NCBI GenBank assembly: GCA_031548645.1
Contig: JAVBQX010000182.1
Location: 1-37,560 of the forward strand
DNA length: 37,560 bases
DNA from: WRMR01 sp031548645
GTDB lineage: Bacteria; Planctomycetota; Planctomycetia; Pirellulales; Thermoguttaceae
Reading direction: 5' to 3'
The notes under the pieces are model-generated. The model saw nothing but the letters and a program-made list of their open reading frames with translations. It did not search any database and was not told where the DNA came from. Shown in pieces: positions 1 to 8,138 of the stretch. Position numbers and translations under genes: made by a program. How positions within the stretch are numbered: the first letter of the stretch is position 1; each line of letters starts with the position of its first letter.

Positions 1-1224
1 GGTCAGTTCCTCGCCGAGGTAGGGCGAATTCCGGCTCTTGGAAACCAGTTCCGAATCGCTCACCGTCCAGCGGCGGTCCGGGTCGATGATCGTCACGTCC
101 GCGTCGGCCCCGACGGCCAGCGTGCCCTTGGCCAGCCCGAGAATTTTTGCCGGATTCGTCGAAAGTTTTTCGACCAGTTGCGACCAGGTCAGCAGCCCCG
201 GTTTGACGAGCCGGGTCACCAACACGCCGAGCGCCGTTTCCAGCCCGACGATGCCGAACGGGGCGACGTCGATCGCCTGCATTTTCTTTTCGATCGCGTG
301 CGGCGCGTGATCCGTCGCGATGGCGTCGATCGTTCCGTCCCGCAACCCTTCGAGACAGGCTTCGACGTGCTTCCGGCTGCGCAGCGGCGGGTTCATCTTG
401 TAATTCGAATCGTAGGAATGCAAACACTCGTCGGTCAGCGTCAGGTGATGCGGCGTCACTTCGGCGGTGACGCGCACGCCACGTTCCTTCGCCCGGCGCA
501 CGGCCTGCACGGCCCCTTCCGTCGATAGGTGCATCACGTGCAAACGCCCGCCGGACAGTTCGGCCAGCGCGATGTCCCGCGCGACCATGACGTCTTCCGC
601 CGCGGCCGGCATTCCGCGAAGCCCGAGCAGCATTGAGACCTTGCCCTCGTGCATGACGCCGCCCTTGGTCAGCGGCAACGATTCGGCGTGATTCAGCACC
701 GGCTTGTCGAACATGAGGCAATACTCGAACGCACGCCGCATCAGTTCCGGGTCACTGATCGGCGAACCGTCGTCGCTGCACCCGACGGCCCCGGCCTCGA
801 ACAACATGCCCAGTTCGGCCAGCTCCCTGCCTTCCCGATTCTTGCTGATGCAGCACATGGCGAACACGTTGCACCAGTTCGCCCGGGCGGCAAGCTGCTT
901 GACGAGTTCCAACGCACCCGGCGAATCGAGCGCCGGCTCCGTGTTCGGGCAGCAGACGACCGAAGTGAATCCGCCGTGTACGGCCGCGCGCGTTCCCGTC
1001 TCAATCGTTTCGTCCTCTTCCCGGCCCGGCTCGCGAAGGTGTACGTGCATGTCGATCAAGCCCGGCACGACGATCTTGCCTTGCGCGTTGAACATCGGAT
1101 CGCCCGGCTGCGGCAACACGCCGATCCCGTCGATTTTACCGTCCGCGATGCGAACGCTGGTCACCTGGTCAATATTCCGGCCCGGGTCGACGACGCGACC
1201 GCCTTTGATGAAAAGTATGGACAT
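1..1224 (-). CDS. pyrC: Dihydroorotase (class I type), 3' end outside window
   Basis: Cytosolic zinc amidohydrolase that cyclises N-carbamoyl-aspartate to dihydroorotate in pyrimidine synthesis. I translated the minus strand from the ATG at 1224. The protein begins MSILFIKGGRVVDPGRNI and has the metal-binding DMHVHLREPG motif at residues 58-67 (His60 and His62). Further on are CCPNTEP, an NPPLR substrate-binding motif and ATDHAPHA near residues 301-308. These are hallmarks of the amidohydrolase superfamily and of long (class I) bacterial dihydroorotases. The reading frame stays open for 408 codons to the window edge; the family is usually about 425-430 aa, so only a short C-terminus is missing. 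No clear Shine-Dalgarno precedes the ATG because a G-rich repeat abuts it. A non-catalytic PyrC-like homologue paired with aspartate carbamoyltransferase is less likely, since both HxH histidines are present. Confidence 0.93.
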   Translation of the reverse strand, partial: MSILFIKGGRVVDPGRNIDQVTSVRIADGKIDGIGVLPQPGDPMFNAQGKIVVPGLIDMHVHLREPGREEDETIETGTRAAVHGGFTSVVCCPNTEPALDSPGALELVKQLAARANWCNVFAMCCISKNREGRELAELGMLFEAGAVGCSDDGSPISDPELMRRAFEYCLMFDKPVLNHAESLPLTKGGVMHEGKVSMLLGLRGMPAAAEDVMVARDIALAELSGGRLHVMHLSTEGAVQAVRRAKERGVRVTAEVTPHHLTLTDECLHSYDSNYKMNPPLRSRKHVEACLEGLRDGTIDAIATDHAPHAIEKKMQAIDVAPFGIVGLETALGVLVTRLVKPGLLTWSQLVEKLSTNPAKILGLAKGTLAVGADADVTIIDPDRRWTVSDSELVSKSRNSPYLGEELT

Positions 1225-1230
1225 GGGAGT

Positions 1231-1274
1231 GGGGAAGGGATTAGGGGTTAGGGGTTAGGGATTAGGGGTTGGTG
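1231..1274. repeat. G-rich tandem repeat (GGGGTTA/GGGATTA), left arm
   Basis: Tandem heptamers of the type GGGGTTA and GGGATTA run into GGGGTTGGTG. The same motif occurs in inverted orientation at 2438-2475, so the pair brackets the leucine-rich-repeat gene. It starts six bases upstream of the pyrC start codon. Confidence 0.7.
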
Positions 1275-1315
1275 TTCAGTGAGAAGCCGTAACAAATCAA
1301 CATATTCGTTTGAAA

Positions 1316-1342
1316 GGTAGGGCGGTCTCGCCGAGACCGCCG
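1316..1342. repeat. Palindromic intergenic element GGTAGGGCGGTCTCG, left copy
   Basis: It contains a perfect hairpin, GGCGGTCTC (1321-1329) with GAGACCGCC (1333-1341), preceded by AGGTAG. Near-identical elements lie in inverted orientation at 2407-2432 and as a larger palindrome at 37348-37433, so this is a dispersed repeat family in this genome. Confidence 0.75.
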
Positions 1343-1386
1343 TCGGGTTGCGTGAGCACATTCCCATTGAATCAATGAATAATGTC

Positions 1387-2331
1387 CTATGTTTTGCGGG
1401 CGGATTTGGCCTGTTTTTTTTCTTTCATCTCTTTGTGCAGGGCCAGCAATTCCTTTTCGCTGTGGGTGTAATACTTTTTGCTGGGGGCATAGATAAATTC
1501 ATCAAGGGCCAGCAAGGGCGTCATGTCACCATCGAGAACACAACAAGAATCCAGTCTCACATGATTGATCGACTTCATTTTTTTCAAAAATGAAAGGCTG
1601 GGGAGATCAGGCGTTCGATACAACAAGAGCAACTGGAGTGCGCGGCATTTCTCAAAAACCCCGCCCATTTGAATCTTCGGACAATTCTCAAATCGTATCT
1701 GCCGAAGTTTCGGAAGCTTCGTGATGGCCGAAATATCGGCAAGTGTTCTGCCGTAATAGTGTTCATAACACAGGAGATTTCGGAATTTTTTCAGGCCGGA
1801 CAAGGAACGGATTGCACCTTGAAAGACTTTTAGTTGTTGAAGATTTTCATAATATGGCAAAATTTCCAAGGAGTCATTTTTTGGTGAAGTGATGTACATT
1901 TCCACTAAGTTTTTTCCACTTTGCTGTGTAGGCAGGATTATTCCCGGAATCCAATCGAAACCAATGCTTTTCAATCGTGGAAGCTTGGAAAAGTCAATTG
2001 GCTTTTCCATACCACCCAAATACACCTCCTCAAGTTCAGGGCATTGTTCGATGGGCGAATAATCGACTCCTTTCATGTCAGTGACACATATATTTTTCAG
2101 GCCTTTGATGTTTTTAATAAACTCTATACTTTTCTTTTTATATCTGTATGAAAAAATATGAATGCTATCTATCTTTTCTCGTTCAATAAGTTCCAGGCAT
2201 TCATCAAAATACCGGGAATCAATCGATAGCCGTTTCCGTCCTTTGTATGACAGGGATTCGAATTCCAAATCCCAAGGCGCTGATTTGTTCTCCAAATTCC
2301 AAGTGTAAGGTTCATAAGGTTTTTTAGCCAT
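1387..2331 (-). CDS. Leucine-rich-repeat-like protein of unknown function
   Basis: This 314-aa protein has repeated units of about 22-25 residues with spaced Leu/Ile and Asn/Cys positions, for example 'LPKLRQIRFENCPKI' and 'LKNICVTDMKGVDYSPI'. The pattern is that of a leucine-rich-repeat solenoid, usually used for protein binding. There is no signal peptide or membrane segment, and the C-terminal tail is strongly basic (EMKEKKQAKSARKT), so it is probably cytosolic. The ATG at 2331 is preceded by AGGGGA at good spacing, which supports the start. The gene is visibly more AT-rich than its neighbours and lies between inverted repeats (1231-1342 and 2407-2475), which suggests insertion as a cassette. 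No catalytic domain is recognisable, and no specific function is assigned. Confidence 0.75.
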   Translation of the reverse strand: MAKKPYEPYTWNLENKSAPWDLEFESLSYKGRKRLSIDSRYFDECLELIEREKIDSIHIFSYRYKKKSIEFIKNIKGLKNICVTDMKGVDYSPIEQCPELEEVYLGGMEKPIDFSKLPRLKSIGFDWIPGIILPTQQSGKNLVEMYITSPKNDSLEILPYYENLQQLKVFQGAIRSLSGLKKFRNLLCYEHYYGRTLADISAITKLPKLRQIRFENCPKIQMGGVFEKCRALQLLLLYRTPDLPSLSFLKKMKSINHVRLDSCCVLDGDMTPLLALDEFIYAPSKKYYTHSEKELLALHKEMKEKKQAKSARKT

Positions 2332-2376
2332 TGCAATTCCCCTATGCGTAAAACCGCGTCGCGTTTCCGATGCTTG

Positions 2377-2398
2377 TCCCTCGCTTACGCTTCGGGCT
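2377..2398. repeat. Short intergenic element tccctcgcttacgcttcggg
   Basis: This low-complexity element lies between the LRR gene and the right-hand palindrome. From memory, similar 'cctcgcttacgcttcgggct' strings are scattered between genes in many planctomycete genomes. Only this copy was seen in the window. Confidence 0.4.
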
Positions 2399-2406
2399 CT
2401 GATTGC

Positions 2407-2475
2407 GGCGGTCCCGGCGAGACCGCCCTACCTTTTTCACCAACCCCTCGCCCCTAATCCCTAACCCCTAATCCC
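2407..2475. repeat. Right-hand inverted copy: palindrome plus C-rich heptamers
   Basis: The reverse complement matches the left side: GGCGGTC/GACCGCC arms at 2407-2413 and 2421-2427, then CTACCTTTTT, CACCAACCCC, and CCCTAATCCCTAACCCC. It is the inverted counterpart of 1231-1342 with a shorter gap between the two modules (about 5 nt instead of about 41 nt). The T-run after the hairpin could also terminate plus-strand transcripts. Confidence 0.7.
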
Positions 2476-2477
2476 AC

Positions 2478-3203
2478 TCACTCCCGCCACGCCTCTTTGA
2501 CCCAGGGGGTCGGGCGGACGGCGCGGAAGCCGCATTTGCCGACAAAGCCGTTGATGGCCGTGTCGGGGTTCGGGTTGCCGTGAAAAATCACGATTTTGGC
2601 CCCTTCCGGCCGGACGGCGGGCGAAAAATACCCCAGCGGAAACGGGCGGATGCAATGTCGCTTGAAACTCCGGCACCATTCGTCGGGCCAGTATTCCAAA
2701 ATGCCCTTGGCGTGGATCGCGTGCGAGAGATAGGCCTGCTCGTTCCGGTGCGCGGCCCGAACCTCGTCGCCGTGCGTGAGGAAATATTCGAGCACGTCGG
2801 CGTGTTTTCCGATTTCGAAACGGAACACGGACGAATTGCCGATGATCTTGCCCTTGAAATCCCAGTCGTGGATGATGCGGAAGTCGCCCGGCAGTTCGAA
2901 AAACGGTTCGAACGAGTCGAGGATCACCACGTCGAGGTCGAGGAAGAGGGCCCGGCCTTCGAGGTCGGCGAGTTTTTCGCCAAGCACGGTGAGCTTGTTC
3001 CAGCCGCGTTCCGGCAGATGCCCTGGCAGTTCCAGTTCCGGCAGCGGACGGACCTCAATACCCGCGTTCAGGCCGGCGGCGTCATCGGTGAAACACACGA
3101 AACGGTAGGGCCGCGTCATGTTCCGCCGGACCATCCCCGCGAGGATATTGACGTAATCCGCGCCGTATTTCACGCCCCATTTCATGCAGATGATGTTTTC
3201 CAT
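2478..3203 (-). CDS. Glycosyltransferase-like protein with DxD motif
   Basis: This 241-aa protein starts MENIICMKWGVKYGADYVNI. Its features fit a small GT-A-fold sugar transferase. 'YRFVCFTDD' lies at residues 33-41, 'ALFLDLDVVILDSFEP' covers residues 85-100 with the metal/nucleotide-sugar DLD at 89-91, and 'IVIFHGNPNPD' lies near the C-terminus. No signal peptide or membrane helix is seen. Substrate and acceptor cannot be read from the sequence. It lies 29 bp downstream of aroB on the same strand and may be co-transcribed with it, although no shared pathway is apparent. The start is the ATG at 3203; no strong Shine-Dalgarno was confirmed. The GT assignment rests on the DxD context and fold-like pattern, not on a family search. 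Confidence 0.7.
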   Translation of the reverse strand: MENIICMKWGVKYGADYVNILAGMVRRNMTRPYRFVCFTDDAAGLNAGIEVRPLPELELPGHLPERGWNKLTVLGEKLADLEGRALFLDLDVVILDSFEPFFELPGDFRIIHDWDFKGKIIGNSSVFRFEIGKHADVLEYFLTHGDEVRAAHRNEQAYLSHAIHAKGILEYWPDEWCRSFKRHCIRPFPLGYFSPAVRPEGAKIVIFHGNPNPDTAINGFVGKCGFRAVRPTPWVKEAWRE

Positions 3204-3232
3204 TCCGACTCCGTGTCACCGTATAGTTTTAT

Positions 3233-4348
3233 CTATATCAAAACGTCCCGGACCGTTTCCGGGGGGATGTCGCCAACCAGTTCGCATTGCCCGAAATCCG
3301 AGGGCAGCACGATCCGCAGCGTGCCCCGCACGGCCTTCTTGTCGCGAGTCATCAGGCCGATCACCTGGTCCGGGTCGACGCCGTCAAAACGGACGGGCAG
3401 GCCGAGCCGCTCGTTAAGTTCGATTTGCCGGTTGAGGAACAGGTCGTCGACGCGGCCCAGTTTCCTCGCGAGTTTCGCGGCATCGACCAGCCCGATGGCG
3501 ACCGCCGTGCCGTGCAGCAGCGAACCGTAGCCGGCCAGCGTTTCGTAGGCATGCGCGAAGGTGTGACCGTAATTCAATTTCGCCCGAAGTCCGAGCGTTT
3601 CGCGTTCGTCCTGTTCGACGATGTCGGCTTTGAGCCGGCAGCATCGCGCGATGATGTCCGTCAGGATTTGATGGTCGCGACGCCGCAGTGGTTCGATGTT
3701 CGCTTCGAGCAGTTCAAAAAGCGACGCGTCGAGCGCGACGCCGTATTTGACGACCTCGCCGAGCCCCGCCAGGTATTGGGCGTCGTCAAGCGTGTCCAAC
3801 GTTTGCGTGTCGATCAAAACGCCGAACGGCTGGTGAAAGGCGCCGACCATGTTTTTTCCGCCGGCGAGATTGACCCCGACCTTGCCGCCGACCGAACTGT
3901 CGACCTGGGCCAACAAGGTGGTCGGCACTTGAAAAAACCGCAATCCCCGGGCATAAGTCGCCGCGACGAATCCTGCCAGATCGCCGACCACACCGCCACC
4001 GACGGCCATCACGACCGACTGACGATCGGTGCCGATATCGAGCATCCGCTCCCAGATGCACTCGGCCGAGGCGATCGACTTGCTTTCCTCACCCGGCTCA
4101 ATGACGATCATATCGACCGTCAGGTCGTAATCGGCCAGATGTTCGGCGATGTTGTCCGCGTACAGCGGCGCGACGTTTTCGTCGGTCATCAGGACGATGT
4201 GCCGGACGTTGCTGAACGAATTGATGATCGGCCCCAAATGTTCCGTGTTGCCGACGCCGATTTCAATGTCGTAACTGCGTTCTTCGAGATAAACGCGGAC
4301 CTTTTGCGGCTTCGAATCGTTCCGGACCTCGGCTGTTTCACTCGTCAT
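3233..4348 (-). CDS. aroB: 3-dehydroquinate synthase
   Basis: Cytosolic enzyme converting DAHP to 3-dehydroquinate, the second step of the shikimate pathway; it needs NAD and a divalent metal. The 371-aa protein has the family motifs in order: the nucleotide-binding 'GGGVVGDLAGFVAATYARG', 'VDSSVGGKVGVNL', and the metal-binding 'NYGHTFAHAYE'. Length matches the usual 350-370 aa, with a short N-terminal extension before 'VRVYLEERSYDIEIG'. The start is the ATG at 4348. A TATAAT hexamer reads on the minus strand about 80 bp upstream. The glycosyltransferase-like gene follows 29 bp downstream. No abnormalities were seen. A long antisense reading frame overlaps almost all of it and is regarded as a shadow. 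Confidence 0.96.
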   Translation of the reverse strand: MTSETAEVRNDSKPQKVRVYLEERSYDIEIGVGNTEHLGPIINSFSNVRHIVLMTDENVAPLYADNIAEHLADYDLTVDMIVIEPGEESKSIASAECIWERMLDIGTDRQSVVMAVGGGVVGDLAGFVAATYARGLRFFQVPTTLLAQVDSSVGGKVGVNLAGGKNMVGAFHQPFGVLIDTQTLDTLDDAQYLAGLGEVVKYGVALDASLFELLEANIEPLRRRDHQILTDIIARCCRLKADIVEQDERETLGLRAKLNYGHTFAHAYETLAGYGSLLHGTAVAIGLVDAAKLARKLGRVDDLFLNRQIELNERLGLPVRFDGVDPDQVIGLMTRDKKAVRGTLRIVLPSDFGQCELVGDIPPETVRDVLI

Positions 4349-4429
4349 GCGGAAGATACTCCCATTCAGTCAGGAATTCCCGAACACACTGCGTAATATA
4401 TTGTACGAACTTTCCAACATGTTCGGCAC

Positions 4430-4435
4430 ATTATA
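4430..4435 (-). promoter_or_regulatory. Candidate -10 box for aroB
   Basis: TATAAT reads on the minus strand about 80 bp upstream of the aroB ATG, in an AT-rich gap. No good -35 hexamer was found at 16-18 bp, so this is weak. Confidence 0.3.
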
Positions 4436-4517
4436 GCAAAAATACGAGCTTGCGCCATCCAAAAGTCAGGCCAATCGATATAATTTTACGTATATTGTGA
4501 GTTTTGAATTTTGTCGT

Positions 4518-5945
4518 TCACTTTTGAATGGCGGCAATGATCGCGTCAAGGTCGTTGTCAACAGTGACGGGGCGGTTGGCGTAAGGTGTCTCGGTAACAC
4601 CGCGATTTTTGAGGTATTTTTCGTACAAGGCGGCATCCATCCCGTGATAACCGACCGTTGCGTCCGGGTCTTTCAATTGGTGACCGGTCAAAATGCACAC
4701 GACGCGTTCGTCACGGCCGATCACTCCCTCGGCAACCAAACGCTTTGCCCCGGCAACGCTTGCGGCGCTCGCCGGCTCGCAACCGAAGCCGCCCGCTCCT
4801 ACCTGAGCCTTGGCGTCGAGCATTTCCTGCTCCGAAACCTCGCGCACGATGCCGTTCGTAAAATCAATTGCGCGAAGGCATTTTGACAGGTTGACCGGCC
4901 GGTTGATTTCGATGGCGCTGGCGATGGTCGAAGCGCGGCGGCCTTCGGCGGTCATGTCGTCATAAAATCTTCGAACAAGCGATTTGTCGTATCGGCCGCC
5001 GTTCCAGCGAAGCCCGTCTTTTTCAACAAGACGATATAAAGTGTTTGCGCCGGCAGCGTTAATGATCGCGATGCGGGGTACTTTTTTAATTAACCCTAAC
5101 TGGTGCAATTCGAGAAACGCTTTACCGAAAGCGCTTGAATTACCCAAGTTTCCACCTGGAACAACGATCCAGTCGGGTGATTCCCAACGCAGTTGCTCCA
5201 ACACGCGGAACATGATTGATTTTTGTCCCTCCAGTCGGAAGGGATTGACGCTGTTGACGAGATAAATGCCGAGTTGTTTTGAGACTTCCTGCACCCGGGC
5301 CATGGCGTCGTCGAAGTCGCCTTTGATTTGCACGGTTTTTGCGCCGTAATCCAGGGCTTGGGACAATTTTCCGTATGCGATTTTGCCCGAGCCGATGAAA
5401 ATCACGGCTTTCATGAGCTTGGTCACGGCGCAAAACATGGCCAATGAGGCACTTGTATTTCCCGTCGAAGCGCAGGCCGCCTGTTTGGCCCCGACCAGTT
5501 TCCCGTGGGTGAAGGCTCCGGCCATGCCGTTGTCCTTGAAACTGCCGGAAGGATTGAGGCCCTCATATTGCAGGAAAAGCGACGATTCGTTGACGCCGAC
5601 GAAGGGCGCAACCCCTTTGGCATTTTGCAGGAGCGTTTGTCCCTCGCCGACGGTGACGCACTGCTCCAGCGGCACAAAGGGCATAAGATCATGAAAACGC
5701 CAAACTCCGCTCAAACGTTGCGGAATATCGCGCCGGGACCAGTATTTTTCGAAATCGTGCAAATTTTTTGGAACAGAGAGGCGGTCCCATTCGTAGGACA
5801 CGTCGAGCAATTCCCCGCACTCGGGGCAATTGTGATGGATTTCCTCAATTCCGTAGGACTTACCGCAATCCGGGTTGATACACTGTTGAAACGCATGGTC
5901 GGGCATTGCGTCGGTTTCCAATGATTTTTGTCTGATTGTTTTCAC
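4518..5945 (-). CDS. thrC: Threonine synthase
   Basis: PLP enzyme converting O-phosphohomoserine to threonine in the cytosol. With the GTG start at 5945 the protein is 475 aa. An N-terminal Cys cluster (Cys22, Cys27, Cys40, Cys43) looks like a small zinc ribbon. 'NPSGSFKDNGM' follows, with the PLP-binding Lys at about 137, then 'CASTGNTSASLA' and 'VPGGNLGNSSAFGKAF', the glycine/asparagine-rich phosphate-binding regions of fold-type II PLP enzymes. An alternative ATG at 5906 (MPDHAFQQ) would shorten the N-terminus by 13 residues and still keep the Cys cluster. Upstream signals do not decide between them. A different fold-type II enzyme is less likely given 'SGSFKDNGM' and the length. It appears to be a single transcription unit. 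Confidence 0.93.
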   Translation of the reverse strand: MKTIRQKSLETDAMPDHAFQQCINPDCGKSYGIEEIHHNCPECGELLDVSYEWDRLSVPKNLHDFEKYWSRRDIPQRLSGVWRFHDLMPFVPLEQCVTVGEGQTLLQNAKGVAPFVGVNESSLFLQYEGLNPSGSFKDNGMAGAFTHGKLVGAKQAACASTGNTSASLAMFCAVTKLMKAVIFIGSGKIAYGKLSQALDYGAKTVQIKGDFDDAMARVQEVSKQLGIYLVNSVNPFRLEGQKSIMFRVLEQLRWESPDWIVVPGGNLGNSSAFGKAFLELHQLGLIKKVPRIAIINAAGANTLYRLVEKDGLRWNGGRYDKSLVRRFYDDMTAEGRRASTIASAIEINRPVNLSKCLRAIDFTNGIVREVSEQEMLDAKAQVGAGGFGCEPASAASVAGAKRLVAEGVIGRDERVVCILTGHQLKDPDATVGYHGMDAALYEKYLKNRGVTETPYANRPVTVDNDLDAIIAAIQK

Positions 5946-6206
5946 TTGAACATCAATGGTCTTTGCCGTTTTCGCAGAAATTATCGCAAAAACCAGTGAC
6001 TGGCAACGTTTATTTTACTGAAATCACAAAATACGATTTGACGTTTTGCTGATGTTCCCTACAATGTGGGCGATTTTTCCTTTGCGGATCGCAACTTGCG
6101 ATCACTCACCACGCAAGTATACCACCGCGTTGCTTTGAGACAACGGCATAACAGCGGATAATTTTTTGAACCGATTTTTCCCCTAATTAGTAACGGAGCC
6201 GACAAC

Positions 6207-6587
6207 ATGCCGCAAAAACATTTGACTCCGACGGAAATCCGGGATTTCCGAAGCGCCTTGGTTGCCATGCTGTCCGGCCTGAGTTCGCGCGTGTCCGAAC
6301 TGGCCGACCAGGCGTTGCAGAAGAATTCCGGCGAGCTTTCCACCGTGCCGCTCCACATGGCCGACGCCGGGACGGACAATTTCGACCAGGAATTCACGCT
6401 TTCGCTCGCCGAAACCGGTTCGCAATCGCTGCCGTTGATCGAAGCGGCCATCGAGCGGATCGACGAAGGCACCTTCGGCATTTGCGAGGAATGCGGCGTC
6501 AACATCCCGCGGGCCAGGCTCAACGCCATCCCGTTCGCCCACCTTTGCGTCAAATGCGCCTCGGAACAGGAACAACAGCGACATTAA
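6207..6587 (+). CDS. DksA/TraR-type zinc-finger protein
   Basis: This 126-aa protein has a helical N-terminal part and a C4 zinc finger at the C-terminus: 'GICEECGVNIPRARLNAIPF' followed by 'CVKCASE', with cysteines at 93, 96, 114 and 117. Members of the family bind RNA polymerase in the secondary channel and modulate transcription, often with ppGpp. The acidic coiled-coil tip residues of classical DksA were not identified, so transcription-factor function is inferred from family only. The ATG at 6207 has GGAG 10 bases upstream. lspA follows after 16 bp on the same strand, which implies an operon. Confidence 0.88.
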   Translation: MPQKHLTPTEIRDFRSALVAMLSGLSSRVSELADQALQKNSGELSTVPLHMADAGTDNFDQEFTLSLAETGSQSLPLIEAAIERIDEGTFGICEECGVNIPRARLNAIPFAHLCVKCASEQEQQRH

Positions 6588-6603
6588 TCAGGAACGGATT
6601 CCC

Positions 6604-7212
6604 ATGATGACCAAGCCCTCGGAACAACAGACGCCGGAACCCGCCAATCAGTCCGCGGCGAAGCCCCGCCCATCGCGCGGTGCGTATGCACTCGTGTTTT
6701 TTCTCATCGCGATTCTCGCCGCGTTCCTTGACCTGGGGACCAAAAGCTGGATATTCGGGCGATTGGGTATGCCGGGCGAATCCGGGCCGCTTTGGGTTTG
6801 GAACGGCGTTTTCGGTTTTCAGACGGCGCTCAACGAAGGGGCCCTGTTCGGCATGGGACAGGGTTTCGTGCTCGCTTTCGCGTTTCTTTCGATGGCCATG
6901 CTGGCGGGAATCGTCATCTGGCTGCTCGGGCCGTTTTACAAGAACCGGTTTCTCGTCGCCGTCATGGGCCTGATTTCCGGCGGCATCGTCGGCAACCTGT
7001 TCGACCGCCTCGGGCTGCACCATCTTCGCTGGTCGGAAGACGGGTATCACGTCGCCGAAACGCCGGTGTACGCCGTGCGCGACTGGCTGCTCGTCATGAT
7101 CGGTTCGTATCACTGGCCGAACTTCAATCTCGCCGACTCCTATCTCGTCGTCGGCGTCATCCTGCTCGGCATCTACATTTTCTTCTTCGCCGAATCGTCG
7201 GATAAAAAATGA
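6604..7212 (+). CDS. lspA: Lipoprotein signal peptidase (signal peptidase II)
   Basis: Integral inner-membrane aspartyl protease that removes signal peptides from prolipoproteins. The 202-aa protein shows 'NEGALFGMGQG' (residues 78-88), 'GGIVGNLFDR' with catalytic Asp134, and 'NFNLADSYLVVG' with catalytic Asp178. Four hydrophobic segments lie at about 27-45, 85-108, 114-130 and 176-196. An N-terminal hydrophilic extension of about 25 residues and a longer loop between the two catalytic Asp motifs (about 138-170) make it larger than the E. coli enzyme. Two consecutive ATGs (6604 and 6607) are preceded by AGGAACGGATTCCC. It is translated just after the DksA-like gene and is convergent with the phosphopantetheinyl transferase gene. 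Confidence 0.95.
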   Translation: MMTKPSEQQTPEPANQSAAKPRPSRGAYALVFFLIAILAAFLDLGTKSWIFGRLGMPGESGPLWVWNGVFGFQTALNEGALFGMGQGFVLAFAFLSMAMLAGIVIWLLGPFYKNRFLVAVMGLISGGIVGNLFDRLGLHHLRWSEDGYHVAETPVYAVRDWLLVMIGSYHWPNFNLADSYLVVGVILLGIYIFFFAESSDKK

Positions 7213-7254
7213 AGCGAGTTTCCGGCTGCTATGACCAGCCGGGAACGCAGTGCA

Positions 7255-7379
7255 GCGGAGTGACCGGAGAGATAAGCCGCAAAACAGAAAGTACGTCGAC
7301 ACCCGAAAGACTTCAAACGAAAAACCGAAAACGCGAAATACGTCGTCGCGAACGGTCACGTCCCGCACCGGTCACTCCG
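7255..7379. repeat. 12-bp inverted repeat CGGAGTGACCGG in convergent gap
   Basis: CGGAGTGACCGG at 7255-7266 and its exact reverse complement at 7368-7379 flank the lspA/PPTase convergent junction. The right arm lies in the last codons of the PPTase gene, where 'actccgttc' also repeats and encodes a low-complexity ERSERSERSDR tail. No U-run follows either arm, so terminator function is unclear. Confidence 0.5.
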
Positions 7380-8138
7380 TTCGCTACGCTCACTCCGTTC
7401 ACGGCTGCCATTCGGGAGTGCGATCGCATAGGCCGTTCCGTGAATTTCGCCGATGAAAACAACGGTTTCACGAATGCCGCTTTGATCCTGATAAGAATAA
7501 AGCAACCGCTCATTCTTATAGTCCTTGAGGCGGAATCGATTCGGCATAAACGGTTCGCCTTCGTTCAAAGCTTTGTATGCGGCTTCCTTGGCGCTCCACA
7601 AACATTCCGGCAATCCTTCCCGGTCAGATTTTCCCTCAAGGAGTCGCCGCTCTTCGCGGGTAAAAAATTGGCGAATAACGGCCGGGGTGATTTTTCCAAT
7701 CGGGGTCACGTCGACCCCCAGCCTGTTTCCACGCGAAAGACCGATTCCCGCGCAAATCATCGTCTCCGCATGCGAAAGCGACAACGTAACATTTGCGGGT
7801 ACGCCCCGAACCGTCAATTCCGGACGGATTCCTTGTCCGAACCCGTTGCGGCTGGCGATTTCGCAGTTCAAAAAATTCTCGTCGGCACGGACCACGGTCT
7901 CCGGAGTTTCACGTTGAACGGAGTGATACATTCCCTTCAACAGCAAACGCCCAAGTCGCCAAAAGCGGCGGTAATTCCCGTCTTTGATCCGCCCCAAAGC
8001 CACTTGCTCGTTTCGAGTCAGGTATTCCCGGGATTCGCCAGAAAAGAAGGATTCCACGTCGGAAACATGACAGAGAACGACCCTGTAATCGCAAAACAAT
8101 TCACGGGGCAGCTCAAGCGGTAGCAAGGTCAACGGCAT
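7356..8138 (-). CDS. Sfp-type 4'-phosphopantetheinyl transferase
   Basis: It transfers 4'-phosphopantetheine from CoA to a carrier-protein serine. The 260-aa protein has the family motifs 'SLSHAE' (residues 120-125), 'LGVDVTPI' (140-147, metal-binding Asp143) and 'WSAKEAAYKAL' (181-191). The usual acidic residue after the GVDV motif (GxDxE) is Thr here. Length and motif spacing fit the Sfp/HetI group used for polyketide and lipid synthases rather than the small AcpS group. The likely client is the discrete ACP at 26142-26585. The start ATG overlaps the stop of the upstream acyltransferase gene (TAATG), so the two are translationally coupled. The last about 15 residues are a repetitive Arg/Ser/Glu tail encoded by an intergenic-type repeat, probably a readthrough extension. 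Confidence 0.9.
   Translation of the reverse strand: MPLTLLPLELPRELFCDYRVVLCHVSDVESFFSGESREYLTRNEQVALGRIKDGNYRRFWRLGRLLLKGMYHSVQRETPETVVRADENFLNCEIASRNGFGQGIRPELTVRGVPANVTLSLSHAETMICAGIGLSRGNRLGVDVTPIGKITPAVIRQFFTREERRLLEGKSDREGLPECLWSAKEAAYKALNEGEPFMPNRFRLKDYKNERLLYSYQDQSGIRETVVFIGEIHGTAYAIALPNGSRERSERSERSDRCGT

Noticed and set aside
649..1251. Plus-strand open frames across the pyrC region
   Set aside because: They are antisense to a dihydroorotase with clear DMHVHLREPG and DHAPH motifs and show no protein-like pattern.
1231..1274. Telomere-like repeat
   Set aside because: It is only a few heptamers long, internal, and has an inverted partner, so it is treated as a dispersed repeat.
2580..3530. 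316-codon plus-strand frame across the glycosyltransferase/aroB junction
   Set aside because: It spans two real minus-strand genes and their gap, and its composition is shadow-like.
3287..4396. 369-codon plus-strand frame opposite aroB
   Set aside because: It is a high-GC antisense shadow; aroB has all family motifs on the other strand.
6550..7368. 272-codon minus-strand frame opposite lspA
   Set aside because: It covers lspA, which has both catalytic Asp motifs; the antisense protein is rich in Arg/Glu/His without domain pattern.
7209..8123. 304-codon plus-strand frame opposite the PPTase
   Set aside because: The PPTase motifs GVDV and WSAKEAAYKAL on the minus strand are decisive.
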